DNA of 48,246 nucleotides from Streptomyces purpureus (GCF_014648195.1 NZ_BMQQ01000008.1:69738-117983); one strand, 5' to 3'; shown: positions 23,490 to 32,827, numbered from the stretch's first letter. Program-made: numbers and translations. Notes: generated by a model not told the origin, from the letters alone.

Positions 23490-24317
23490 TCAGAGGACCC
23501 GGACCGCGCCGGAGGGGCGGTCGTAGTCGAGCGAGCGCTCGACGACACCGGTGCTCGGGTTCTGCGCGCCGACGAACTTGCCGCCGCCCACGTAGATCGC
23601 CACGTGGTACGAGTTGCTGCGGCTGCCCCAGTAGAGGATGTCGCCCGGCTGGAGGTTGTCCAGCGAGACCGACTGGCCGCGGCTGGACTGGCTGCCGGAG
23701 ACGCGCGGCAGGTCGATGCCGGCCTGGCGGTAGGCGGCCTGGACGAGCCCGGAGCAGTCCCACGAGTTGGGGCCGGTGCTGCCCATCACGTACGCGTCGC
23801 CGACCTGGGCGCGGGCGAACGCCACCACGGCGGCGGCGGAGCCGGAGGCCACGGTCTCGTTGACGGAGTTGTCGGAGGAGGAGCCGGAGGACGCGGAGAG
23901 CGTCGTGCGGCCGGAGGACCGGGAGGCGCGCTCCTGCGCCTCGGCGCGGGCCTTCTCCTCGGCCTTCTTCTCGGCCTCGGCCTTGCGGTCGGCCTCGGCC
24001 TTGGCCTTCTTGGCCTCGGCGGCGGCCTTGGCGGCGGCGGCGTTCTCCTGGGCGAGCAGGTCCTGGTCCAGGGCGACCTGCTGGGTCGCCTCGGCCGACG
24101 CGGCCACGGAGGCGACGACGGTGCTCGCCGCGTCCTGGTCGAAGCCGAGGACAGGCATCTCGATGGTCTCGGTCACCGGCTCGGCATTCGCCGGCCCGGC
24201 AGCACCGGCCACCGCGATGGTGCTGAGGACGCCACCGGCAACTCCGGCCCGGAGCGCGAGCTTCGAGGCGCTGCGGCGGGGCTTCCGGTGGCTGGGTATG
24301 TGAGCGGTGTGGGACAT
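23490..24317 (-). CDS. secreted NlpC/P60 peptidoglycan endopeptidase
   Basis: A 275-aa exported wall hydrolase. N-terminal MSHTAHIPSHRKPRR, then a hydrophobic signal segment (LRAGVAGGVLSTIAVAGAAG) cleaved near PANA-EP. Residues ~75-150 form an Ala/Glu/Lys coiled coil, followed by a Ser/Gly linker. The C-terminal ~115 residues are NlpC/P60: catalytic Cys in WDCSGLVQAAYRQAG, His in SYHVAIYVG, and a third polar residue further on. It cleaves peptide cross-links of the wall, as in RipA-like enzymes. Start at ATG 24317 matches the start of the signal peptide; the ribosome site is weak. A ~700-bp region separates it from nuoA and carries many inverted repeats, so a long structured leader is possible. 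Confidence 0.92.
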   Translation of the reverse strand: MSHTAHIPSHRKPRRSASKLALRAGVAGGVLSTIAVAGAAGPANAEPVTETIEMPVLGFDQDAASTVVASVAASAEATQQVALDQDLLAQENAAAAKAAAEAKKAKAEADRKAEAEKKAEEKARAEAQERASRSSGRTTLSASSGSSSDNSVNETVASGSAAAVVAFARAQVGDAYVMGSTGPNSWDCSGLVQAAYRQAGIDLPRVSGSQSSRGQSVSLDNLQPGDILYWGSRSNSYHVAIYVGGGKFVGAQNPSTGVVERSLDYDRPSGAVRVL

Positions 24318-24556
24318 GAGAACAACCGCTATCAGGGCGGCGCGGTTCCCTTCAAGAAACGTGTGTTGCGCCACAGTTACGTCCGGAACCGTCTAATCCG
24401 CTTCTCTGGCGCCCTTATTGACGCCGTAACGGGCAATCCGGGCACACCTCTTCAGGGCCTTGATCACGGGTTTTCCGCGAAAGGTCCGAATTGAGCCGCG
24501 CTTATCACCGCTTCACGCCGATGGCCAAGCCCTCTTCTTGAAGGGGGTGGGCGCAC

Positions 24557-24570
24557 GTGGCGCAGGTCAC
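24557..24570. promoter_or_regulatory. Crp-like binding site upstream of the NlpC/P60 gene
   Basis: GTGGCGCAGGTCAC fits the pattern GTG(N6)GNCAC reported for Streptomyces Crp. It lies 240 bp upstream of the NlpC/P60 start and 449 bp upstream of nuoA. It differs by one base from the core of the site at 45697-45712. Confidence 0.4.
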
Positions 24571-24903
24571 AGAATGGCCACGGCCGGACCCGGCCGGCCC
24601 GCGCTCCGGGGTCTCGTGAACGCGCGCACGCGTCCACTCCCGTCCGCCAGTCCCCTCGCATGAGTGAGGGCAGCCCTCTATCACTCGACGGGCGCCCATG
24701 CGAATTTGCCTGTAGTCCACATCTCTTGCTAGGGCAAGACCGCTCCGACCAGCGGTAACACCCCCGAATGTCACGTCTGGTAAGTGCTTGGGTACTTCAC
24801 GTATGAAGATCACCGCTCACCCGGCTTCATGATCCTTCGTCGGGTGGTGGAGATCACAAACTACGTCCGGTACCCCGTGTCGCAGATCACAGACCGACAG
24901 GCA

Positions 24904-24909
24904 TAGGAT
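24904..24909 (+). promoter_or_regulatory. likely -10 element of the nuo operon promoter
   Basis: TAGGAT is a good -10 hexamer, with a start point expected near 24916 and a leader of about 100 bases to the nuoA GTG. The -35 region (TCGCAG at 18-bp spacing) is poor, which may reflect need for an activator or another promoter upstream. Confidence 0.5.
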
Positions 24910-24923
24910 GCACGGCGTCGGGC

Positions 24924-24941
24924 TTGTGAACTGCCTCACAT
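24924..24941. promoter_or_regulatory. Rex (NADH/NAD+ redox repressor) operator of the nuo operon
   Basis: TTGTGAACTGCCTCACAT matches the Rex consensus TTGTGAA(N4)TTCACAA at 12 of 14 specified positions, with the left half perfect. It lies 15 bases downstream of the -10 element, about +8 to +25, where a bound repressor would block transcription. Rex from Streptomyces is known to respond to NADH and to control respiratory genes, including nuo. Confidence 0.75.
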
Positions 24942-25018
24942 GTGCACGATCTCCGAGGTGGCACGCGACATGCCCGGTGCGGTCCAACGGTCAAGGACGA
25001 CTGGAAGGAGCGAGGAGC

Positions 25019-25378
25019 GTGAATGCGTACGCGCCCGTCCTCGTGCTCGGTGCCCTCGGCGCAGGGTTTGCGATCTTCTCCGTGGTCATGGCCACGCTTA
25101 TCGGTCCGAAGCGGTACAACCGGGCCAAGCTCGAGGCCTATGAGTGCGGTATCGAGCCGACACCCACACCGGCCGGAGGCGGCCGCTTTCCGATCAAGTA
25201 CTACCTGACGGCGATGCTCTTCATCGTCTTCGACATCGAGATCGTCTTCCTCTATCCCTGGGCCGTCACCTTCGACGCCCTGGGGCTTTTCGGGCTCGTG
25301 GAGATGTTGCTCTTCGTGCTCACCGTCTTCGTCGCCTACGCGTACGTGTGGCGGCGCGGCGGCCTGGAATGGGACTGA
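25019..25378 (+). CDS. nuoA: NADH-quinone oxidoreductase subunit A
   Basis: A 119-aa membrane subunit of complex I. Three hydrophobic helices (about 5-27, 60-82 and 89-111) and the conserved loop [14 protein letters not shown] between helices 1 and 2, including the Cys that lines the quinone cavity region. [21 protein letters not shown] is the family signature in helix 2. GTG 25019 has AAGGAG eight bases upstream. First gene of the 14-gene operon, 19 bp ahead of nuoB. Confidence 0.96.
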   Translation: MNAYAPVLVLGALGAGFAIFSVVMATLIGPKRYNRAKLEAYECGIEPTPTPAGGGRFPIKYYLTAMLFIVFDIEIVFLYPWAVTFDALGLFGLVEMLLFVLTVFVAYAYVWRRGGLEWD

Positions 25379-25397
25379 GGGGCTGAGAGGCACACTC

Positions 25398-25952
25398 ATG
25401 GGACTCGAAGAGAAACTGCCGAGCGGCTTTCTGCTGACGACGGTCGAACAAGCCGCGGGCTGGGTGCGCAAGGCGTCCGTCTTCCCCGCGACCTTCGGCC
25501 TCGCCTGCTGCGCCATCGAGATGATGACCACCGGCGCCGGCCGGTACGACCTGGCGCGCTTCGGCATGGAGGTCTTCCGCGGCTCACCGCGCCAGGCCGA
25601 CCTGATGATCGTGGCGGGCCGGGTGAGCCAGAAGATGGCGCCCGTCCTGCGCCAGGTCTACGACCAGATGCCCAGCCCTAAGTGGGTGATCTCCATGGGG
25701 GTTTGCGCATCTTCCGGCGGAATGTTCAACAATTACGCAATTGTGCAGGGTGTTGATCATATTGTGCCTGTTGACATCTATTTGCCGGGCTGCCCGCCGC
25801 GCCCGGAGATGCTGATCGACGCGATTCTCAAGCTCCACGAGAAGATCCAGGGCTCCAAGCTCGGCGTGAACGCCAGGGAAGCGGCCCGGGAGGCCGAGGA
25901 GGCGGCGCTCAAGGCCCTGCCGACGATCGAGATGAAGGGGCTGCTCCGGTGA
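25398..25952 (+). CDS. nuoB: NADH-quinone oxidoreductase subunit B
   Basis: A 184-aa subunit that binds cluster N2, the last iron-sulfur centre before quinone. Its four Cys ligands are visible: tandem Cys37-Cys38 in [11 protein letters not shown], Cys103 in [10 protein letters not shown], and Cys132 in [10 protein letters not shown]. The C-terminal ~35 residues are a helical acidic/Ala extension. The stop overlaps the GTG of a 41-codon ORF. Codons ~102-131 (25701-25790) use many A/T-ending codons unlike the rest of the operon; my hand count for 25721-25780 is 23 G+C of 60. Confidence 0.97.
   Translation: MGLEEKLPSGFLLTTVEQAAGWVRKASVFPATFGLACCAIEMMTTGAGRYDLARFGMEVFRGSPRQADLMIVAGRVSQKMAPVLRQVYDQMPSPKWVISMGVCASSGGMFNNYAIVQGVDHIVPVDIYLPGCPPRPEMLIDAILKLHEKIQGSKLGVNAREAAREAEEAALKALPTIEMKGLLR
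25701..25790 (+). other. A/T-rich codon patch inside nuoB
   Basis: Hand count gives 43 G+C of 90 here, and 23 of 60 for 25721-25780, in a region otherwise near 70%. Codons such as AAT, ATT, GTT, CAT, TAT, TTG and CCT cluster, while the protein sequence stays typical NuoB. It may embed a regulatory or RNA element, or be a converted segment. Confidence 0.7.
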
Positions 25953-26074
25953 GCGACGCACGCGCGGCCGCCGGGCCGCAGATGACGACGAATGCCGCGC
26001 CTCTGCGCCGCGCGGGCGGAGATGGGGGCGCCTCCCAGGCGCCAGCCCTGGGGGAGAACGAGGTGGCGCGATGA
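25949..26074 (+). CDS. 41-codon ORF bridging nuoB and nuoC
   Basis: GTG 25949 overlaps the nuoB stop (GTGA) and the ORF ends in TGA 26072-26074 overlapping the nuoC ATG (ATGA). So it fills the nuoB-nuoC gap exactly, with the same 4-bp overlaps used elsewhere in the operon. The product would begin [14 protein letters not shown] and is Ala/Gly/Arg-rich with no motif or membrane helix. Its second half lies over a palindromic interspersed repeat (26021-26056), so the frame may be partly accidental. No Shine-Dalgarno of note. It may simply carry ribosomes from nuoB to nuoC. Confidence 0.4.
   Translation: MSDARAAAGPQMTTNAAPLRRAGGDGGASQAPALGENEVAR
26021..26056. repeat. palindromic interspersed repeat in the nuoB-nuoC gap
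   Basis: GATGGGGGCGCCTCCCAGG is followed by a short loop and CCTGGGGGAG. CCCAGG pairs with CCTGGG around a seven-base loop. It resembles the GGGGGCACCTCCC...GGGGGAG palindromes that I recall as common between Streptomyces genes. Its presence inside a translated operon is unusual. Confidence 0.5.
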
Positions 26075-26802
26075 GTGACGAGACGCCCAATCCCGAGAAG
26101 GACCTCAGCGCGCAGAACCTTCCCGGTCAGCGAGGGGACCATGGTGAGGAGGTCCGCCTCCAGCGGGGGATGTTCGGCGCCAACAACGGCGGCGACACCT
26201 CCGGCTACGGCGGCCTCGTCCGTTCCGTACGGCTGCCCGGGCCCGCCGTCCGTCCGTACGGCGGCTGGTTCGACGAGGTCGCCGACGAGCTCGAGGGCGC
26301 CCTCGAGGAGCAGGGGCTCGTCCCCGAGAACGCGATCGAGAAGACGGTCGTCGACCGCGGCGAGATCACCTTCCACATCGCGCGCGAGCACCTCGTGCGG
26401 GTCGCCCGGACCCTGCGGGACGACCCGGCCCTCCGCTTCGAGCTGTGTACGGGCGTCTCCGGCGTCCACTACCTCGGCGACAAGGGCCGCGAGCTGCACG
26501 CCGTCTACCACCTGCGCTCGATCACGCACGGCCGGCTGATCCGGCTGGAGGTCGCCGCCCCGGACAGCGACCCGCACGTCCCCTCGCTCGTCGAGGTCTA
26601 TCCGACCAACGACTGGCACGAGCGGGAGACCTACGACTTCTTCGGCCTGATCTTCGACGGCCACCCGGCCCTCACGCGGATCATGATGCCGGACGACTGG
26701 CAGGGCTTCCCGCAGCGCAAGGACTACCCCCTCGGCGGGATCCCCGTCGAGTACAAGGGCGCCCAGATCCCGGCTCCGGACCAGCGGAGGTCGTACTCGT
26801 GA
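26071..26802 (+). CDS. nuoC: NADH-quinone oxidoreductase subunit C
   Basis: A 243-aa hydrophilic subunit of the peripheral arm, separate from NuoD (in E. coli they are fused). It carries an N-terminal extension of ~60 mostly polar residues before the conserved core. Core signatures are [28 protein letters not shown], the NuoC motif [18 protein letters not shown], then [24 protein letters not shown] 26071 overlaps the stop of the small ORF upstream; its stop overlaps nuoD by 4 bp. Confidence 0.96.
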   Translation: MSDETPNPEKDLSAQNLPGQRGDHGEEVRLQRGMFGANNGGDTSGYGGLVRSVRLPGPAVRPYGGWFDEVADELEGALEEQGLVPENAIEKTVVDRGEITFHIAREHLVRVARTLRDDPALRFELCTGVSGVHYLGDKGRELHAVYHLRSITHGRLIRLEVAAPDSDPHVPSLVEVYPTNDWHERETYDFFGLIFDGHPALTRIMMPDDWQGFPQRKDYPLGGIPVEYKGAQIPAPDQRRSYS

Positions 26803-28121
26803 CCACTCCTTCTGCTTCTTCCCGCGAGACGACCGAGGGGACCGTCTACACGGTCACCGGCGGCGACTGGGACGAGGTCGTCCAGTCCGCGGCCAAGGCC
26901 GACGACGAGCGGATCGTCGTCAACATGGGACCGCAGCACCCGTCCACGCACGGTGTGCTCCGGCTCATCCTGGAGATCGACGGCGAGACCGTCACCGAGG
27001 CCCGCTGCGGTATCGGCTACCTCCACACCGGCATCGAGAAGAATCTCGAGTTCCGCAACTGGACGCAGGGCACCACCTTCGTCACGCGCATGGACTACCT
27101 CACCTCGTTCTACAACGAGACGGCGTACTGCCTGGGCGTGGAGAAGCTGCTCGGCATCACCGACCAGGTCCCCGACCGCGCCTCGGTGATCCGGGTCCTG
27201 CTGATGGAGCTCAACCGGCTCTCCTCGCACCTGGTGGCCATCGCCACCGGCGGCATGGAGCTCGGCGCCACCACGATCATGATCTACGGCTTCCGGGACC
27301 GCGAGTTGATCCTGGACCTGTACGAACTGATCACCGGCCTGCGGATGAACCACGCCTTCATCCGCCCCGGCGGCCTCGCCCAGGACCTCCCGCCCGGCGC
27401 GGTCGACGCGGTGCGCGAGTTCGTGAAGACCATGAAGAAGAACCTGCCGGAGTACGACAAGCTCGCCACCGGCAACCCCATCTTCAAGGCCCGTATGCAG
27501 CACGTCGGCTACCTCGACCTCACCGGCTGCATGGCGCTGGGCGCCACCGGACCGATCCTGCGCGCGGCGGGCCTCCCGCACGACCTGCGCAAGACCGACC
27601 CGTACTGCGGCTACGAGGACTACGAGTTCGACGTGCCCACCGCCGACAGCTGCGACGCCTACGGCCGCTTCCTCGTCCGCCTGGAGGAGATGCGCCAGTC
27701 GCTGCGGATCGTCGAGCAGTGCCTGGACCGGCTGGAGCCCGGCCCGGTCATGGTCGCCGACAAGAAGATCGCCTGGCCCGCGCAGCTCGCGCTCGGCCCG
27801 GACGGCCTCGGCAACTCCCTCGACCACATCAAGAAGATCATGGGCACCTCCATGGAGGCCCTGATCCACCACTTCAAGCTGGTCACCGAGGGCTTCCGGG
27901 TCCCGCCCGGCCAGGCGTACACGGCCGTCGAGTCGCCCAAGGGCGAGCTCGGCGTGCATGTCGTCTCCGACGGCGGCACCCGCCCCTACCGGGTCCACTT
28001 CCGCGACCCGTCCTTCACCAACCTTCAGGCCATGGCGGCGATGTGCGAGGGCGGCCAGGTCGCCGACGTCATCGTCGCCGTCGCCTCCATCGACCCCGTG
28101 ATGGGAGGCGTCGACCGATGA
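26799..28121 (+). CDS. nuoD: NADH-quinone oxidoreductase subunit D
   Basis: A 440-aa subunit that forms most of the quinone-binding pocket with NuoB. The quinone-headgroup loop [12 protein letters not shown] is at about 44-55, with His51 preceding the conserved glycine. Further signatures are [12 protein letters not shown], the Tyr-bearing [16 protein letters not shown], and [13 protein letters not shown] ~30-residue polar N-terminal extension precedes the core. GTG 26799 overlaps the nuoC stop (GTGA), and its own stop overlaps the nuoE ATG. Confidence 0.96.
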   Translation: MTTPSASSRETTEGTVYTVTGGDWDEVVQSAAKADDERIVVNMGPQHPSTHGVLRLILEIDGETVTEARCGIGYLHTGIEKNLEFRNWTQGTTFVTRMDYLTSFYNETAYCLGVEKLLGITDQVPDRASVIRVLLMELNRLSSHLVAIATGGMELGATTIMIYGFRDRELILDLYELITGLRMNHAFIRPGGLAQDLPPGAVDAVREFVKTMKKNLPEYDKLATGNPIFKARMQHVGYLDLTGCMALGATGPILRAAGLPHDLRKTDPYCGYEDYEFDVPTADSCDAYGRFLVRLEEMRQSLRIVEQCLDRLEPGPVMVADKKIAWPAQLALGPDGLGNSLDHIKKIMGTSMEALIHHFKLVTEGFRVPPGQAYTAVESPKGELGVHVVSDGGTRPYRVHFRDPSFTNLQAMAAMCEGGQVADVIVAVASIDPVMGGVDR

Positions 28122-28888
28122 CGGACGGACACACCAGTCTCGGGATGCCCCAGCTGCCCGCACCCGACTTCCCCGCGGACGTCCGAGCGCGGCTGGAGGC
28201 CGACGCCAAGGACGTCATCGCCCGCTACCCCTCCAGCCGCTCCGCGCTGCTGCCGCTGCTGCACCTGGTGCAGTCCGAGGAGGGGTACGTCTCCCGGACC
28301 GGCATCCGCTTCTGCGCCGAGATGCTGGACCTCACCACGGCCGAGGTCACCGCCGTCGTCACCTTCTACACGATGTACCGGCGCAAGCCCTCCGGCGACT
28401 ACCAGGTCGGGGTCTGCACCAACACGCTCTGCGCGGTCATGGGCGGCGACGCCATCTTCGAGGAGCTCAAGGAGCACCTCGGCGTCGGAAACGACGAGAC
28501 GACCACCGACGGCAAGGTCACCCTCGAACACATCGAGTGCAACGCGGCCTGCGACTTCGCCCCCGTGGTGATGGTCAACTGGGAGTTCTTCGACAACCAG
28601 ACCCCCGAGTCCGCCAAGCGGCTCGTCGACGACCTGCGCGCGGGCCGGCCCGTCGAACCCACCCGCGGCGCCCCCCTGTGCACGTACAAGCAGACCGCGC
28701 GGATCCTGGCCGGCTTCCCCGACGAGCGCCCCGGCGCCGTCGAGGCGACCGGCGGCGCCGGTCCCGCCTCCCTGGTCGGGCTGAGGCTCGCCAAGGGCGA
28801 ACCCCTCGCACCCCGGGTCGTGCACCCGCGCGCCGAGGCCCGCGACAGCGAACCACGCGACAACGGAACCGAGGTGGGGGAGGAATGA
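28118..28888 (+). CDS. nuoE: NADH-quinone oxidoreductase subunit E
   Basis: A 256-aa thioredoxin-like [2Fe-2S] subunit of the NADH dehydrogenase module (cluster N1a). Cluster ligands are two Cys in VGVCTNTLC and two in [11 protein letters not shown]. The core ends near residue 190; the last ~65 residues are a low-complexity polar extension ([12 protein letters not shown] onward) typical of actinobacterial NuoE. ATG start within ATGA overlapping nuoD; stop overlaps nuoF in the same way. Confidence 0.95.
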   Translation: MTDGHTSLGMPQLPAPDFPADVRARLEADAKDVIARYPSSRSALLPLLHLVQSEEGYVSRTGIRFCAEMLDLTTAEVTAVVTFYTMYRRKPSGDYQVGVCTNTLCAVMGGDAIFEELKEHLGVGNDETTTDGKVTLEHIECNAACDFAPVVMVNWEFFDNQTPESAKRLVDDLRAGRPVEPTRGAPLCTYKQTARILAGFPDERPGAVEATGGAGPASLVGLRLAKGEPLAPRVVHPRAEARDSEPRDNGTEVGEE

Positions 28889-30234
28889 CGTTGGCAGCCG
28901 AGATCAACAACAGCAGCCCGGAGAAGCTGCTGGCCCCGGTCCTCTCCGCGTTCTGGGACCAGCCGGACTCCTGGACCCTCGACACCTACCACCGCCACGA
29001 CGGCTACGAGGGCCTGAAGAAGGCCCTCGCCATGAGCCCGGACGAGGTGATCGCCTACGTCAAGGACTCCGGCCTGCGCGGCCGCGGCGGCGCCGGCTTC
29101 CCCACCGGAATGAAGTGGCAGTTCATTCCCCAGGGCGACGGCAAGCCGCACTACCTCGTCGTCAACGCCGACGAGTCCGAGCCGGGCACCTGCAAGGACA
29201 TCCCGCTCCTCTTCGCCAACCCGCACTCCCTCATCGAGGGGATCGTGATCGCCTGCTACGCGATCCGCTCCCAGCACGCCTTCGTCTACCTGCGCGGCGA
29301 GGTCGTCCCCGTGCTGCGGCGCCTGCACGAGGCCGTACGCGAGGCGTACGAAGCCGGCTACCTCGGCAAGGACATCCTCGGCAGCGGTCTCGACCTCGAA
29401 GTGACCGTGCACGCGGGCGCGGGCGCGTACATCTGCGGCGAGGAGACCGCACTGCTCGACTCGCTGGAAGGCCGGCGCGGCCAGCCCCGGCTGCGTCCCC
29501 CCTTCCCCGCGGTCGCCGGTCTGTACGCCTGCCCCACGGTGGTGAACAACGTCGAGTCCATCGCGTCGGTTCCCGCGATCCTCAGCCGGGGCAAGGAATG
29601 GTTCCGGTCGATGGGCAGCGAGAAGTCCCCCGGCTTCACGCTCTACTCGCTCAGCGGCCATGTCGCCCACCCCGGCCAGTACGAGGGCCCGCTCGGTATC
29701 ACCCTGCGCCAGCTCCTCGACATGAGCGGCGGGATGCGCCCCGGCCACCGGCTGAAGTTCTGGACTCCCGGCGGCTCCTCCACCCCGATGTTCACCGACG
29801 AACACCTCGACGTCCCGCTCGACTACGAGGGCGTCGGCGCCGCCGGCTCCATGCTCGGCACCAAGGCCCTCCAGTGCTTCGACGAGACCACCTGTGTCGT
29901 ACGGGCCGTCACCCGCTGGACCGAGTTCTACGCCCACGAGTCCTGCGGCAAGTGCACCCCCTGCCGTGAAGGCACCTACTGGCTGGTGCAGTTGCTGCGC
30001 GACATCGAGGCCGGCCGGGGACACATGTCCGACCTCGACAAGCTCAACGACATCGCCGACAACATCAACGGCAAGTCGTTCTGCGCCCTCGGTGACGGCG
30101 CCGCGTCCCCGATCTTCTCCTCGCTGAAGTACTTCCGCGAGGAGTACGAGCAGCACATCTCCGGGCGTGGCTGCCCCTTCGATCCCGCCAAGTCGACCGC
30201 CTGGGCCGACACCCATGTGGAGGTGAACGCATGA
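28885..30234 (+). CDS. nuoF: NADH-quinone oxidoreductase subunit F
   Basis: A 449-aa subunit carrying FMN, the NADH site and cluster N3. The NADH/FMN glycine loops are [15 protein letters not shown] near 67 and [18 protein letters not shown] near 180. The [4Fe-4S] ligands are three Cys in [12 protein letters not shown] (about 354-361) and a later one in [10 protein letters not shown]. It oxidises NADH and passes electrons through NuoE/NuoG. The length matches the family. ATG 28885 within ATGA. Confidence 0.97.
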   Translation: MTLAAEINNSSPEKLLAPVLSAFWDQPDSWTLDTYHRHDGYEGLKKALAMSPDEVIAYVKDSGLRGRGGAGFPTGMKWQFIPQGDGKPHYLVVNADESEPGTCKDIPLLFANPHSLIEGIVIACYAIRSQHAFVYLRGEVVPVLRRLHEAVREAYEAGYLGKDILGSGLDLEVTVHAGAGAYICGEETALLDSLEGRRGQPRLRPPFPAVAGLYACPTVVNNVESIASVPAILSRGKEWFRSMGSEKSPGFTLYSLSGHVAHPGQYEGPLGITLRQLLDMSGGMRPGHRLKFWTPGGSSTPMFTDEHLDVPLDYEGVGAAGSMLGTKALQCFDETTCVVRAVTRWTEFYAHESCGKCTPCREGTYWLVQLLRDIEAGRGHMSDLDKLNDIADNINGKSFCALGDGAASPIFSSLKYFREEYEQHISGRGCPFDPAKSTAWADTHVEVNA

Positions 30235-32711
30235 CCGTCACCACGTCCGGTCCCGCCGGCGGCGGCGCGGCGGCGGCGAAGCCCGAGGACCTCGTCACGC
30301 TGACCATCGACGGCATCGAGACCACCGTCCCCAAGGGGACGCTGGTCATCCGCGCCGCCGAACAGCTCGGCATCGAGATCCCCCGCTTCTGCGACCACCC
30401 GCTCCTCGACCCGGCCGGCGCCTGCCGCCAGTGCATCGTCGAGGTCGAGGGCCAGCGCAAGCCGATGGCCTCCTGCACCATCACCTGCACCGACGGCATG
30501 GTGGTCAAGTCGCAGCTGACCTCCCCGGTCGCCGAGAAGGCCCAGCACGGCGTGATGGAGCTGCTGCTCATCAACCACCCGCTGGACTGCCCCGTCTGCG
30601 ACAAGGGCGGCGAGTGCCCGCTGCAGAACCAGGCCCTCTCCCACGGCCAGGCCGAGTCCCGCTTCGACGGCCGCAAGCGTACGTTCGAGAAGCCGGTGCC
30701 GATCTCCACCCAGGTGCTGCTCGACCGCGAGCGGTGCGTGCTGTGCGCGCGCTGCACCCGCTTCTCCAACCAGATCGCCGGCGACCCGATGATCGAACTC
30801 CTGGAGCGGGGCGCGCTCCAGCAGGTCGGCACCGGCGAGGGCGACCCGTTCGAGTCGTACTTCTCCGGCAACACCATCCAGATCTGTCCGGTCGGCGCCC
30901 TGACCTCGGCGGCGTACCGCTTCCGCTCCCGCCCCTTCGACCTGGTCTCCTCGCCCAGCGTCTGCGAGCACTGCGCCGGCGGCTGCGCCACCCGCACCGA
31001 CCACCGCCGCGGCAAGGTCATGCGCCGGCTCGCCGCCGAGGACCCGCAGGTCAACGAGGAGTGGATCTGCGACAAGGGCCGCTTCGGCTTCCGCTACGCG
31101 CAGCAGCGCGACCGGCTCACCACCCCGCTGGTCCGCGGCGCGGACGGCGTCCTGGCGCCGGCGAGCTGGCCCGAGGCGCTGGAGGCGGCCGCCCGCGGAC
31201 TGATCCGCGGCCGCACCGGCGTGCTCACCGGCGGCCGGCTGACCGTCGAGGACTCCTACGCGTACGCCAAGTTCGCCCGGGTCGCCCTCGACACCAACGA
31301 CGTCGACTTCCGGGCCCGGGTGCACTCCAGCGAGGAGGCCGACTTCCTCACGGCCCGGGTCGCCGGACACGGCCTCGACCTCGACGGCTCCGGAGTCACC
31401 TACACCTCCCTGGAGAACGCCCCGGCCGTTCTGCTCGCCGGGATCGAGTCCGAGGAGGAGGCGCCCGGCGTCTTCCTGCGGCTGCGCAAGGCCTGGCGCA
31501 AGAAGGGCCAGAAGACCTACGGTCTCGCCCCGTTCGCCAGCCGCGGCCTGGAGAAGGCGGGCGGCACTCTGCTGCCAGCCGCGCCCGGCACCGAGACCGA
31601 ATGGCTGGACGCACTGGCCGCCGGCACCGGCCTGGAGGGCGCCGGAGCGGACGCCGCCGAGGCGCTGCGCCGGCCCGGCGCGGTCCTGGTCGTCGGCGAG
31701 CGGCTGGCCGGCGTGCCGGGCGCGCTCACCGCCGCCGTACGGGCCGCGAACGCGACCGGCGCCGCACTGGTGTGGATCCCGCGCCGGGCCGGCGAGCGTG
31801 GCGCGGCCTGGGCGGGCGCGCTCCCGTCGCTGCTGCCCGGCGGCCGCCCCGCCACCGACCCCCGCGCGCGTGAGGAGACCGCCACCGCCTGGCGGATCGC
31901 CGAACTCCCGCACCGCTACGGCCGCGACACCGGCCAGATCGTCGAGGCCGCGGCCACCGGCGAACTGGGCGCGCTGCTCGTCGCCGGTGTGGAGGTCGCG
32001 GACCTGCCCGACCCGGCACGCGCGCGTGAGGCGCTCGACGCGGCCTTCGTGGTCTCCCTGGAGCTGCGGCCCGGCGAGGTCACCGACCGCGCCGACGTGG
32101 TCCTGCCGGTCGCCGCGGTCGCCGAGAAGTCCGGCACGTTCCTCAACTGGGAGGGAAGGGCCCGGCTCTTCGAGGCCGCGCTCAAGCCCGAGCACATGAC
32201 CCGCCCGCTCGCCCCGTCCGACGCCCGGGTGCTGCACATGCTCGCCGACGCCATGGACGTCCACTTCGGGCTGCCGGACCTCAGGTCCCTGCGCCAGGAG
32301 ATGGACCGGCTCGGCGCCTGGGGCGGCGAACGGGCCGCCGAGCCCGTGGAGCCCGGCCAGCAGCCGCCCCGCCCCGGCGAAGGCGAGGCGGTCCTCGCCG
32401 GCCACCGGCTCCTGCTCGACCAGGGCCGCCTTCAGGAGGGCGACACCGCCCTGGCCGGCACCCGGCACGCCGCGACCGCCCGGCTCTCCGCCACCACCGC
32501 CGCCGAGACCGGCGTCAAGGACGGCGACACCCTCGCGGTCAGCGGCCCGGCCGGCTCGGTCGAACTGCCGCTCCAGGTCACCGAGATGCCCGACCGGGTG
32601 GTCTGGCTCCCGCTGAACTCGGTCGGCGGCGGCGTGCTGTCCGACCTCGGGGCACGCCCCGGCGACGTGGTCCGGATCGGCGCGACGGCCACGACGGAGG
32701 TGGAGGCATGA
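30231..32711 (+). CDS. nuoG: NADH-quinone oxidoreductase subunit G
   Basis: An 826-aa iron-sulfur subunit that carries electrons from NuoF towards NuoB. [2Fe-2S] N1b ligands: Cys54, Cys65, Cys68 and Cys82. N5 ligands: His116, Cys120, Cys123 and Cys129 ([14 protein letters not shown]). N4: Cys169, Cys172, Cys175 and the Cys of QICPVGALT. An extra CEHCAGGC plus WICDKGRF set matches the off-path cluster N7, present in some bacteria such as E. coli and Thermus. The C-terminal half is a molybdopterin-oxidoreductase-like domain without cofactor, ending in a formate-dehydrogenase-like beta-barrel. The stop overlaps a 39-codon ORF by ATGA. Confidence 0.96.
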   Translation: MTVTTSGPAGGGAAAAKPEDLVTLTIDGIETTVPKGTLVIRAAEQLGIEIPRFCDHPLLDPAGACRQCIVEVEGQRKPMASCTITCTDGMVVKSQLTSPVAEKAQHGVMELLLINHPLDCPVCDKGGECPLQNQALSHGQAESRFDGRKRTFEKPVPISTQVLLDRERCVLCARCTRFSNQIAGDPMIELLERGALQQVGTGEGDPFESYFSGNTIQICPVGALTSAAYRFRSRPFDLVSSPSVCEHCAGGCATRTDHRRGKVMRRLAAEDPQVNEEWICDKGRFGFRYAQQRDRLTTPLVRGADGVLAPASWPEALEAAARGLIRGRTGVLTGGRLTVEDSYAYAKFARVALDTNDVDFRARVHSSEEADFLTARVAGHGLDLDGSGVTYTSLENAPAVLLAGIESEEEAPGVFLRLRKAWRKKGQKTYGLAPFASRGLEKAGGTLLPAAPGTETEWLDALAAGTGLEGAGADAAEALRRPGAVLVVGERLAGVPGALTAAVRAANATGAALVWIPRRAGERGAAWAGALPSLLPGGRPATDPRAREETATAWRIAELPHRYGRDTGQIVEAAATGELGALLVAGVEVADLPDPARAREALDAAFVVSLELRPGEVTDRADVVLPVAAVAEKSGTFLNWEGRARLFEAALKPEHMTRPLAPSDARVLHMLADAMDVHFGLPDLRSLRQEMDRLGAWGGERAAEPVEPGQQPPRPGEGEAVLAGHRLLLDQGRLQEGDTALAGTRHAATARLSATTAAETGVKDGDTLAVSGPAGSVELPLQVTEMPDRVVWLPLNSVGGGVLSDLGARPGDVVRIGATATTEVEA

Positions 32712-32827
32712 CCGCCCGCCTCCTGGCCACGGCCGCCCGCCGGACCCGTCCCGGCGGCGACGCACCCGTCCACGTCGTCAGCCCGGGCGCCGCCCCGGCC
32801 GCCCCCGTACCGGAGGTGCGCGCATGA
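32708..32827 (+). CDS. 39-codon ORF bridging nuoG and nuoH
   Basis: ATG 32708 overlaps the nuoG stop (ATGA) and is preceded by GGAGG seven bases upstream. The ORF ends in TGA 32825-32827 overlapping the nuoH ATG (ATGA), which has its own GGAGG at the same spacing. The product begins [17 protein letters not shown] and is Ala/Pro/Arg/Val-rich, with a basic amphipathic start and no membrane helix. The frame exactly fills the gap and has a better ribosome site than many nuo genes, so translation is plausible. Function is unknown. Confidence 0.5.
   Translation: MTARLLATAARRTRPGGDAPVHVVSPGAAPAAPVPEVRA

Larger units (their letters stand above)
24318..25018. other. 701-bp intergenic region between NlpC/P60 gene and nuoA
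   Basis: This region is non-coding and lower in GC than the genes around it. Several paired structures are visible. TCTTGC/GCAAGA (24724-24739) is a 6-bp inverted repeat with a four-base spacer. ACCGCT/AGCGGT lies at about 24740-24757. GAGGG-CAG-CCCTC (24666-24678) is extended by GAGT/ACTC, and TTCA/TGAA lies near 24797. It also holds a Crp-like site, the nuo -10 element and a Rex-like operator, listed separately. Two diverging promoters must lie here. No canonical ydaO (c-di-AMP) riboswitch core was found. Confidence 0.6.

Noticed and set aside
24318..24900. ydaO-type c-di-AMP riboswitch upstream of the NlpC/P60 gene
   Set aside because: Expected for this class of gene, but on the relevant strand I could not find the conserved core such as GCCGAATCC-GTCAGC. 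A covariance search would settle it.
24940..25143. 67-codon plus-strand frame starting in the nuoA leader
   Set aside because: Overlaps nuoA in another frame, is Arg-rich, and has no ribosome site.
29976..32765. Long minus-strand open frames opposite nuoF/nuoG
   Set aside because: Antisense shadows produced by high third-position GC of the nuo genes.
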